A DNA stretch of 64,000 nt, from contig OX344752.2 of the NCBI GenBank assembly GCA_947034885.2, positions 28,214,386 through 28,278,385 of the forward strand, in the 5' to 3' direction. The position numbers and the translations under genes were made by a program. Numbering within the stretch: position 1 is the stretch's first letter; each line of letters begins with the position of its first letter. Positions 1 to 10,590 of the stretch are shown piece after piece. The stretch is from Thuidium tamariscinum (taxonomy: Eukaryota > Streptophyta > Bryopsida > Hypnales > Thuidiaceae). The notes beneath the pieces were generated by a model. It had not been told where the DNA came from and made no database searches. It saw only the letters and a program-made list of their open reading frames with translations.

Positions 1-3000
1 ATCATGATGGAATCCTCTGAAGTATGATTTGAAGTCTGCCACCTCTTGCACGAACTCCGGAATGAAGGCTACCGTTTTCTGTGAGTCCATGAACGCCTTC
101 ATGAGATCCGCAAGAACGTATGTGTTCTTCCTTTTGATGAGTTTTGAGAGGTAACTAAAGTGCGCGTCAATGTCCTCGTGCATATGCCCGACAATGAGGA
201 ATCCTACCGAAACTTCCTTGAATATGTGTCTAGTAGTGAGTAGTGAGCAGAAAGCCATGAGGAATCTATTCTTATTGTCCTTTGCTGAATTGTCGAGTTG
301 CAAGAAGAGTTTTTTGGGCAGTGGGACCTAAGGTCGACCTAGTGTTGGTGCGTCTGTGAGCTTGTCCGAGGACTGCGGGATTGACGAGTTGCATCTGGAT
401 TTGCCATGCAGCAGAGCCTCAAAGAAGCTGTTTAGCGGTGGAGTGGAGAAGAGTATCTTTGACTCCCGCACAGGAGGTAGTTCTAGGGCCCTGAGTACCC
501 TACAGATGGATGAAATAGTAAAATTTGAATCCCCCGGCCAGAGTGATGTGGAGTAATGTGCGTATGCGCCATCTCCATGTCCATGTGTGAGCATTCCAGT
601 ACATGAGATTGGAATTTGGCCTAGTCCTGCGGTGGCCTTTGTGATGCGTTGCATCCTGGGAATGGCAGTCTTTGTGGTGTCCATTTTGTCATGAATAATG
701 TAGAGGAACTCTGATGAATTCTGCACTGACTGTGCGGTCCATCCGCTGCATACATTTCTACAAGCACGCTGGTAATTGAGATGTCTCTCTCTGTCGTCGA
801 CGAGTGCTTGCCACTCATCACAACCTCTGGGATACTTTGCAATGAATTCTACGAGAAAGTCACATTCTGTGCATTTTGAGAAATTGCTCCCTACTGCCTT
901 GACCTCTACGTTTTTGAAATGAGCATTTCGAAGTCGGCTAATAGCAGACTGGGATACCGTCTTCATATTGCATATTCCATTGACCTGAAGAACATGACTA
1001 CATGGATGAGTTTCCACGTAAGACGATAGAGTTGTATCGGCTGGCAGCCGATAGAACTGCGAATGCCGGCCTACAGAAAGGAAAGATCTATGGCTCCTAG
1101 ATTCTAAGTCGAGCCTTGATTGTATCGGCTGGCAGCCGATAGAGGGACATTTATATTGTAGACGAGGAGGCAGATGTTGGACTTACATAATTGACTTGTT
1201 CGTGGATGTGATCCCAATTCATTGCAGAGGGTAGGACCTTGAGATTGTCGACGCGTTTATTTCCAACCATTCTGAACTCGTTTGGCATCTTGTCTGCATT
1301 CTCGTTGATGATCGTTTTGAGGGTTGCTTGAGCTTGTATTGTTTGTGGCCGTGGCCGTCGAGCCCCCGCATTTCCATGTGACCCGTTGACGGATCCTCCG
1401 GCGGCCGCAGCCTTGTAAACATGATAGGCCGACCTGGATACCCTGTGAATGATATACCATGCGTTCTCGCAGATGTCTCTATTAGCAAGAGTGATGAATT
1501 TTTTTCCTGGAATAATCCCTGCATGAAGTTGACTCTACACCGTATACGCTACCTCCCTCCTACTCTCGAATGTGCAAGCGAAGAACTTTCGTCGTATAGA
1601 CTTGGTGTCCTCCCAGGGAAACGTCTGGCAGCATCTGAGCTTACAGCACTTCTGTGAGCTGACCTTACGTACCTCCGCCTCCGAGGTCTGGCTTTGCAAC
1701 CTGGACTGGCGGGGAATGATCTTTCTGCGCACAGAGCGGTATGGATTCCTCGGTACCCCCTGCATTCCGTCATCGTCCGACTTATTCAACAGAGTAGCCT
1801 GTGAGCAAAGCGTGACAATTTCTGATAGTAGCTTTTCCCCCTCCAATCTTATGTGTGTGAGCCTCTAGCGCATGGTTGTCATTTGCAGTTCGTGACTGTC
1901 CGATACAAACATGACCCCAACATCCGTGTTGCCTAGGACGCCATCATCGCAAGCCTCATCTGGTAGGCAGACTTGGATCATGGCTCTTCTCAGTACCGAG
2001 AAGTCGTCATTGAGAAGTTGACAGTATTGATTTCTCTAGAGCGGTCTATCCGGGATTGGAAGTCTAGCTTGCACTCCATCCGGATCGGCATTATCTCCCC
2101 TTTGAGTACCATCTCTAAACGCGTCCGAATGATCCATGCTGTCAGCAACACTTGCGTCGGACGCGCCAATGCCAGAGGTGTTGTAACCATGAACATTGCG
2201 ATGGTCGTGTGCAGACCCGCGGTTGTCATCGTCTGACAAATAGAGTCTATCATCTCGCTCGTCTTCGTTTGATGTAGTAGGAAGTACCCGATGTGATCCC
2301 GGATCACCGAGTTCTACTTGCACATTGTTCGAACTTCCACCACTCTCACAATTCCCATCGACTTGAGCCTGCATGAAATTGGTTGCAGGTGCTCCTGTCA
2401 GCTGGTAGCCGACAATGTTGGTCATGGGGACAGAGGTCTGGATTGGTTTGACCTTGTAACCACTCCAGAGTATTTTGTATCCTACACAACGTTTGAGTGT
2501 GATGAAATCAGGAATCTCGCAATAGGTAGTGTGATTCTTGAAATCATCGACGACGTGTAAGAGCTTTACAACGAGGAAGAAGCTGTGTGGAATGCGGAAG
2601 CCTCCCCAATACCCCTTCGGAGAACACTCTACAATTGTACCTACACCAACATAGAATAGAGTGTCACCCAGAGTCTGGAGAAGTGAGACATCCATATGGA
2701 CAGTGAGTGACAGGAATTGTTGTATGGGTTTCTCATCAGTGAGCACTTCTATCGGCTGCCGGCCGACAGCAGCAGCAGAAGACCCTTCCGCCTCTGCGTG
2801 GGAATAAACGTTGCCTGCCTCCTATACGATTGACCTTCCCAGGCAATGTCTTAGGAAAACCATGTCTCCCTTCGGAAACGGAAGAGCCATATCGAGGTTG
2901 TTTGGAACATCTAGGACATGAACGCATACGAGGTATGGATCGCGGCTGACCACCCTTTCTACAACCGCCCTTCCAATGTAGTATAATCCCTCCAGTGTGA

Positions 3001-3104
3001 GCCACAACAACTCCCTTCTACAGTTTCAGTCTTCCCGACCCGCCATTTCATGTGAATGCCTCAATAGGACTGGCACCCGAGGTCCAGTCATCAGAGCCAC
3101 TCAT
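1..3104 (-). pseudogene. Gene A: DUF7869/transposase-like multi-exon gene, 3' end cut by the window edge
   Basis: Read on the minus strand, the frames give a protein with the usual features of the large DUF7869 family found in plants and oomycetes. There is a Cys-rich CCKLRC segment followed by a basic stretch (about 1640-1580), a KCTECDF segment (about 885), a DKMDTTK...IPRMQ block (about 690), LTHGHGDGAY (about 590), and KKLFLQLDN...KDNKNR with VGHMHEDID at 315-170. This family is thought to be transposon-derived; its catalysis is not settled. Introns I can place are 985-1186 (GTAAGT donor, CAG acceptor) and 2369-2452; a third begins near 2830. Each carries one or two copies of the 19-bp dyad. 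From 2368 to 1187 one frame runs on, interrupted only by TAG (minus-strand TAG at 2036-2038, 1865-1867 and 1535-1537); a fourth TAG is at 328-330. No TAA, TGA or frameshift was seen in these exons. A possible start is the ATG at 3104; the 5' end is uncertain. The gene is either a decayed copy or recoded. Confidence 0.6.
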
Positions 3105-4260
3105 GATTCGAAATCGGGGTGAGAACCCAGAATGTGGGAATTTCTGCTTCCTTCAAACCCGTGATGACCTTATCGGTTGGCAGCTGATACGTTTGTGTAT
3201 CAAATGCTTGACGACCTAGCAGATACGGAAATCGGTATCGGCTGGTAGCCGATACCACTGTCTGTACGGTCAAGCACAAGGGTAGGACCGTACAGCTAGA
3301 ACTCTGGGGATCATGCACGAAGCTAGATTTTTCGATTCCTATGATCTACGCACTGTCCACAGATGCTCGGACCAGGTTGAATCATGAAATGGAAGCACAA
3401 ACGCAACCAAATAGGAAATCAAGAACCTCTGACAAACAACTAATTTTCGAAAATGCAATTCCAATCCTACTGCAATTCAAATTTGGCTCCCAGCAATTCC
3501 AATCCTACTACATTTCCTACGTAAGCCTGAACGCCAAACAACAAGTTCTGTCCGAGAGCGCTTCATGAACCCGAGGACTACTGAATGCGTAAGCTCTGCA
3601 CTGGGCTGAGGTCTACTAAATTCCCTCTCTAACGTTGCATCCTTCCTAAACATTCCACAAGAAGCCACTGCAATTCCCTGACGGTTCTTGGACGCTCTGA
3701 GTGTGTGTGTGGGGCAAATGGAAATGGAAAATGAAGTCCTCCAAGATCAGATCCTAGGTGAGCAAGGTTGTGACATAATTTGGCGCCTGAAATTTGAATT
3801 TGAAAGAGGATGAAGTTGTGGTGATTGCAAGAGAGACAAGTCCGTGCATGAGGAGATCGTGGTTGGAAACGTACGCATCTGAGCAATGAGTGTTCGTCAC
3901 TTGCATGTACTTCGCTGGATGTGGAGTACACGGTAGCGGATGGAAACCGGGCGATGGATGAAATCTTAGGATGAACGGACTCGGTTTGTCATGATTGCGC
4001 CCCTCGGCTGGCAGCCGAGGGTATCCCCCTCAGGCCACTTTCATTTTCTCACATTTGCCATTTGCGTCTCCTGCTCCCTCTCTCTCCCTCTCTCCCTCTC
4101 CCTCTTGCCTTCCAGCTTGCAGCTGACACCCCCTCGTAGAGCAGAGGAGCAGCCGATAGGCGTTTCTGGGCAGCCGACAAAGAAGGAGTGCGAGGCAGGT
4201 GTTTTTCTTCAGCAGTCGGCAAGTCTTTTTGAGCAGCTGACAAGCGTCATTCCTTTGGCG
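3105..4260. promoter_or_regulatory. Intergenic region between divergent genes A and B
   Basis: About 1.1 kb separates the probable 5' ends of gene A (minus) and gene B (plus). It holds three dyad copies (3171, 3236, 4001) and a pyrimidine-rich CT tract at about 4077-4115. A run of dyad half-sites (GCAGCCGATA, GCAGCCGACA, GCAGCTGACA) lies at 4110-4250. The divergent layout suggests a shared promoter region. No TATA box or mapped start site can be shown. Open frames here look like chance readings. Confidence 0.4.
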
Positions 4261-7200
4261 ATGGCGACCTCCAGTTTGGCAACAGAGAGGTACTTTTCTA
4301 TACATGTATTGGCTGCCAGCCGATACATTATCATTTCTCAAATATTTTTCAGGACAACCATTGAGAATCTGAGGCACCTGTGGGTTGCTATATTGGTTGG
4401 CAGCCGACAGATATGGGAGCACTTAGTAAAATCCTGAGCTCATGCGATGTCGGCTGGCAGCCGATATAATTCTGGGACGGTGGTCATACGATGATCTATA
4501 AATGACTTTTGAAGGTAGGGTTTAGGGACTCAGTGGCTGTATCGGCTGGCAGCCGATACAATAGATGCACAAAGTGGAGGTACATAGTAAGAACTTACTG
4601 AGCATTCAATTGTACCGTTTTGTAGGAAACCGACTCTCTTGGCCCGAATTCTAGGTGAGCAAATCCCGAACTCTGGGATTTGGGGGGACGGGTTTCCACC
4701 ACGAGCAATATGGTGGGGGATCGAGGCCATCCAGGAATGGGGCTTGTGCTGGAGGCAGTCACCCGACAAAAAAATGGACATCGTATGCTCCTTCAAGTTG
4801 AAGGGGAACATGACCCCTGGCAAGGGAAGTGTGTTGTCCGTTAGGGCTGTTGGCGATTTCGTGTATGTGATGATATGCTTGATGCCATTGGCAAGCACGG
4901 ACGGAGTCCCCGATTATTTCGCGGTGGAGCTGCCGGTGAACAAGTGCACAGAGGAGGTCTGTGGACAGAAGTCCATGTCCATGGGCATGACATTTGCTGG
5001 GAACACACCATCGACAGCAAAGGAGCTCATTTAGGGGTGGGAGTGCTTGAAGCAAGAGCGCGATGAGCACAATGCGTTCGTCGCTCGTGAGTTGGAAAAG
5101 GGGAAGAAGAAGGTCCCCGCGGAGAGAAAGCTGGTGGCGACGATAGTGGCTGAGGTCGCTGAAACCGATCTTGAGGAGCCGGGGTCCCCGTCCAAACCAA
5201 AGTGGAAAGGAAAGGGCAAGGATGACCCAACGAAGCTGCTCAAGCTCACACTGGACGAAGCACTCCAACGTAGAAATCACCTCACCACGAAGACCAAGGA
5301 GAACGAGGTGAACGCTATTTACCAGGCGTTGGAGACGGGGCTCCTACACGCATTTCCTTACAAGAAGCAGCGTCTTCCGAGGGTCATTCACTCAAGCAAG
5401 TTGCACATTGCACCGGACGAGCTCAAATACCGGAAGATTGCGAAGGACCGGCTTGGACAGGTATTTGGATGATCACTCGTATCTCTCGTTGATCAAAGTC
5501 ATTTGATTTCTTGTATCAGCTGGCAGCTGACATGTGTAACTTGTCATTAATGGTTCGGCCTTCTGTCATTTCAGGTGAAGACCATGTATAAGGGATATAG
5601 GTCCATCAGGAAAAAGCCGAAAATACATGGGATTCCTTTGAAGCGGGCTCCATTGCCGAAGGACAAAAGGCTGGACGCAGTGATGGACAAGTGTCCCGGG
5701 CAGGAGGAACTCACTGTTGTCCACGGCATCTCAATGTCGTGGTGGAAGGCGCCAAATGTGCACTGGTACATCATTGGCGGGCAACATACGGTGACGGCCT
5801 GTCGAGAACTCGCTGAGTAGTATCCCGATGGCTCTGATGCCAAAACCGACCTCCTGGAGTTCGAGGTGATTCCGGTGTTCAGTAGAGACCCGGACACACT
5901 CGTCAGAGTCTCCAATGCCCTCAATCTCAACATCGCTGAGAAGGTGGCGAAGGAGAACTTCAGATCCTACACAAAGATGGGGAGAGCGGCGTGGGTGAAG
6001 GCGGGATGCCCAGAGCCGCATCGTGGAGGAGGTAAGCCGACACCAGCATTCGAGGTATTACCCATGCTTCTTTGCTTTGTTATGCTATTTGCTGAATACG
6101 TTATGTATCGGCTGCCAGCCGATACCTGTAAGCTCTGTTCTAAGCATTGTGGTTGAACTCTGGCAGGCTGCGAAGTTGAAGGTGATGGCGCACTTCGTGG
6201 AGGAAAAGGTGTCCTCCAAGTTGCCACTCATCTTCATCAAGGAGAGCACTTGGGTGCTGTAGACGAAGGTGTTCGATGCGTGGGAGAACGGGGAACTCAT
6301 TGGCAACGACGGGACTGTGCCCAATCTCCTGGTCAACCGGAAACCCCTCACACACATTACAAAAACGGATCTCACGCCAACGCTGGGGCTTCGTGATTCA
6401 GATCTGTGCGAGCTGGGGCAGGAGATTGTTGCCCTCCGCGTGAGCATCAAGAACACCGCCAAGGCAAAGTCCTCAGGGAAGATCATTCTCTTCGACTGGT
6501 GCAAGGACAAGAAGCTCGACAGGATTGTCATGAACAAGATCATGTGGACCAAGAAGAAGTATCCCCTTCCTTGCAAGGACGCGGGCTGGACCCCATATAC
6601 GGATGAGGATTGGAAGGAGCTGGCTAACAAGGAGGGGTACTCAGCGGCCGTAGTCCGGAACGTCTGGAAGGACATGATGAAGTTCACGGACGCAAGCAAT
6701 TGGTTGAAGGGGAGAGTCAACCCCATGAATCCAACCACGGACAAGTCCACGGATGGCAAGGCGTCGGGGGTCTTCTTCATGGCTTTGGCAAGCTACGTCA
6801 AAGTCCACTTGCCTACCACGGTACGCAAGTCAAGCGACCTACAATACGAATGCCATGTTGGACAGAGTATTGTAGAGGTGGTCGAATTCGTTCGTCAATC
6901 CAAGGGGACGATGGCGCTGGAACCCGAGGACAAGAAATTCCTGGTCCTCTTCGGATATACAGATATGGGGGAACCTCTTGGGGTGAACAGGAACGATCTG
7001 CTCGATCTATCGTTCGCAGCAGAAATTCCGGACGGGGCAGATGACGAAGACGGCGAACCTTACATCCCCCTGCCAATGCTCCTCATCGGGAACTCGCGGT
7101 TCCGTGATTCTGTCGCCATGACAGCGCACTCATCCTCGTTCGACTGGTACTACCATGCGGTGTACTACCAGCCATCTCCCCGGGGAGGCTTTCAGAAGGC

Positions 7201-9472
7201 CGAGATTGAGTCCAGGCCTTTGGTCATTCTCTCCTTGACCTTTCCGAAGCCCGAGGACAGGCTTAGTCTTTTCCCAGTCTTCAAGCACTTTACTGGGATC
7301 AACAAGGCGCTTGACTTGTTTAATTTCGACGTCGAGGGAGAGGTCGACTGGAATGGTGGGATGTGCGGGGTTGGCCATGGACTGCTCGAAAAACTCATGC
7401 TACCCACCCTCAAAGCCAAGGATGCCACTGTCATCAACATCTGGGGAGGCGGTAACATCACGGAGATCGCTCTGGTACGTTTTCTTATCCCATCCTCACA
7501 CTTGTAGTGCTTAGAGGAAGTCACTCTCTGTCGGTTGGCAACCGATACAATAGATTGCTGACTTGCACTCCATGGCTGCGCAGAGGAATGGACGGGCAGT
7601 TATGGAGTTCGTTCGGGAGGAGGACGGATTGGAGAAGGCCAAGGAACGTGTGAGGGGAATGAACCTCCTCTCCACGGATTCCCTGGGACCTTCTCAGGTG
7701 ACGTTGGCGGTGACAGACCAGGAGGGGCAACCGGCACCTACGCAATCAACTCAGCAACCGCGGCCGTTGTCCAGCCTCGTTCTACCCCAGGCTCCGGGGG
7801 GCGTCGCTCAAACTCAGTGGTTGTAGGGTCAGTCTCAGGAGCAATCACCAATTCCGACGATTGAGACTGACTCAGACAAGGAGAGCTCCCCGGAAGCAAC
7901 ATTCATTCGAAGGGGACGGCAACCACGTCCTTCATCTCCGAGGCCTTCTCTCAATCCACCCTCGACTCAAATTCAGGACCGCCCCCTGCTGCTCCCACAC
8001 AGAAATTCATCGCTCGCAATGGTCGTGGATTTGCACGCTGAGCCACCGTTGGAGGAGATAAGCAGGCTCCCTCTGCCTCAAGTGGTCGTCGCGGCAACGG
8101 AGCCTCAGGTGGGAGTCACTGCACTTGGCCGACCGGCGACTATAGCCGACATTCGTGTTGGCGGCCAACCGACACCCATGGAGATTTCACCGCCAGAATC
8201 AAGACGGGGAAGAAGCAAGGGGGCACCGTTGGAAAAGGAGTCGGAGTCGGCGGACTCGCGCCGCTCAACTCGAATCTATCCGAAGCGAAAGCGATCCAAT
8301 GAGGACAAAGACGGTGGCGCGGCGGCGCGGGTTCAGGACTTCCCGAATGAGGAGATGTCTCCCGTCCGATCTCAAAAGAGGACTCAGATTGGAGGTTCGT
8401 AGGCGATAGATATGCTCCGCGATGTTTGTGGAGTATCTTATATAGCTCGTTCATAAGTAGAACTGCCTAGCTCAGACTCATGCGTAGACATGTCAGGAGG
8501 AGCCTTTACTTGGGCAAACTAGAGTTTCTCTCGACTATGTCAGCTGCCAACCGATACAGTGCAGAAATGTTTGGTCATCTACCTAAGTTCATAGCATCTC
8601 ATGTTCTATGTATTTCGTTTGGCAATGCAGATGATGACTATCACAATCCTAGGAATTCCTCCGACACCGAATCTGAGGCTAGCAATGAGAATTACCAGCC
8701 ACAAACACAAGACAAAGTAGGGACTCCCGACAGTGCTGGCCCTGCTCAGGTAGCGACTCCGAAGTTGTTTCTTTTCCTTGAAGTTCATGGAACTCTACTT
8801 TTCTATGAGCCACTCATTTTCAAAGGGAAGAGTATGCATCAGAGGTCGACAGTGAGAGAGCGACCAGGTCTCCGGGAGTTCATCATGTTTTGTAAGGGTC
8901 AAGACATTGTGATTGTCTACTAGTCGATTTTACCCAAGCAGACTCTCGAGCAGCGCCTTCATAACCTTAGATGGAAGGCGCCGGAGATCGGAGAGGATTA
9001 CCTGGCCTTTGGACAGGAGTTCTGTGACGAGAGTACTTACCGAGACCCTCAGAATTCATCACGACCAATTTTTCTGAAGCGTCTCGCAAGAATTCTCGGA
9101 TCATCTTCCTTGTACAATAATGGCGCCACGATCAACAACTCATTGATCGTGGACTCAGAGCCATATAGGAACATTTTGAATCTGCCATATAATGCGATTC
9201 ATCCGCCCCCTGTAACCATGTACTCGGAGAAATCACTTAAGGCAGGGAAACTACCTTATCTCCAGGCGACCATGATCCCGTTCATTGAACGGCTCTTATC
9301 TTCGGGACTCACGGTCCCAAAGTTCTGTGAGAGGAACTCGTCCATTGGGATTGCACGATGTATGTCGAGCACCCCTATGCATAATCAGTACGTGAATGTG
9401 ACACCAAAGTATCAGATGGGATTCGAGGTGCCATATTCACAGGAGGAGCTAGAGGCCTTGGGAATTCCATAG
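4261..9472 (+). pseudogene. Gene B: ParB/sulfiredoxin-like domain plus FCP1-like HAD domain, multi-exon mobile-element gene
   Basis: Exons run about 4626-5460, 5575-6054, 6167-7474, 7584-8394 and 8631-9472; a short first exon from ATG 4261 is possible. All introns placed have GT-AG ends and phases that fit. The exon at 5575-6054 encodes a ParB/Srx-like core: YIIGGQHTVTACREL, then EFEVIPVFSRDPDTL and SNALNLNIAEK. It resembles the GG.HR..A box, but Thr replaces the usual Arg. The 7584-8394 exon is a Pro/Ser/charged linker, probably disordered. The last exon resembles plant FCP1/NLI-interacting HAD phosphatases: LFLEVHGTL, VRERPGLREF, LIVDSEPYRNILNLPYNAI. The first catalytic Asp is Glu, so activity is doubtful. 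In-frame TAG codons lie at 5032, 5818, 6260, 7824 and 8921, with no TAA, TGA or frameshift. The terminal TAG is at 9470. Gene B is divergent from gene A and may belong to the same element. The domain calls are by eye. Confidence 0.55.
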
Positions 9473-9940
9473 CCGACGCGACGGGATGGAGGAGGCGTAG
9501 TGTATCGGTTGCCAACCGACACACTCTTCTGTAGATTGTACATATTCTCTGTAGATACAGGACGGGTAGACTAAATCTTCCGTGGACATTATTTTCTTCT
9601 GTATGGATTAAACATTTTTTTGTAATGAAGACATTATAGTCAAATTTTTTCCAAAGCATGTGCATGGGACACTCACTCTCAAAGCATTCCAATGTTTCCT
9701 TTGAGAGTTTCATCATTAGGTCTTGGACATTGGAATCATGTGATTGCAATAATGTGGGGGCAGGCACTCAATCATCTCTACGTCTATCTAGCACATGTTT
9801 CTTTCTCAACAATAATTATTGCCTGCTGCATTGGGTCAGGCCCCAGTATCGGCTGCTAGCCGATACCTACTGCATGCTCTTCTTTCATCGGATGCTTATG
9901 TTGTGGAATCATGTATCCACTAACTTATCTTCTGTTTAGG

Positions 9941-10590
9941 AGTCCAACGTTGGACATACACAGTCGTTCAAGAAATGTGTGGTTCTAGGAGTCACGGGAC
10001 TACTATGTTATCTCGACCCGAATATCAAGGTGGACAAGTCAGACCCACACAGAAACGTCATTAAAAGGCCGGGGCTAGTTGCTATGTTCATGACATTGTT
10101 TCAAAAGTTTCACGTAGGAATTTGTTCAAGGTTGCCAATACTTCAACTTAGGCCTTTGCTTGCACACTTGCTTCCAAAACATATCAGAGACAACCTAGCG
10201 TTCGTTTATGGCAGAGAGTACTGTGTAGATAGCCTCAAGTTCCCATGGTGCTACAAAATGCTCTCAATACTTCATACTAAAAGACCATCTAGGATTACAT
10301 GCTTCACGGACCAAGTGCTCATCGTCAATGTGTGCCCGCTTGCGCTCAGAAGGACGCCGGATATAGCGTGCTATATTCCACTACCATTCAAGGGAGATCT
10401 CAATTTTCCGAACACTAGTAGAGTTATTCCAAACATTTCAAAAGATATTATTCCATTCATTTATCCCATGCACCAGCATTAGTCAGTCTCAGAATACATC
10501 AAAGGCGCACACAGACCGGGACAATTACACTATGAGGTTGCACAATCAATCAAGTATGGCAAGCCAAATTGGCAGAGGATATTCTAGTGA
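9941..10590 (+). pseudogene. Second FCP1-like HAD domain, last exon of gene B or a tandem gene
   Basis: After a TTTAG acceptor at 9940 an open frame encodes a second FCP1-like HAD fold: VVLGVTGLLCYL at the motif-I position, VIKRPGLVAMF, FHVGICSRLP, VYGREYC, then VLIVNVCPLALRRTPDIACYIP at the place where active enzymes have IDDSP. Both catalytic Asp residues of the DxDx(T/V) motif are missing (GVT here), so it looks like a pseudo-phosphatase. One in-frame TAG is at 10480-10482. The frame then continues (SVSEYIKGAHRPGQ) to TAG-TGA at 10585-10590. The preceding non-coding interval 9473-9940 carries two dyad copies (9503, 9847). It may be one long intron joining this exon to gene B, or a 3' flank plus a new promoter. 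The two HAD domains differ too much to be a recent duplication. Confidence 0.5.

Noticed and set aside
3991-4437. Open frame of 148 residues on the plus strand
   Set aside because: It reads through a CT tract, dyad half-sites and a probable intron; composition is low complexity (SLSLPLSLSLL).
6085-6780. Open frame of 231 residues on the minus strand
   Set aside because: It lies opposite gene B exons and crosses a well-supported intron; its translation shows no family features, while the plus strand does.
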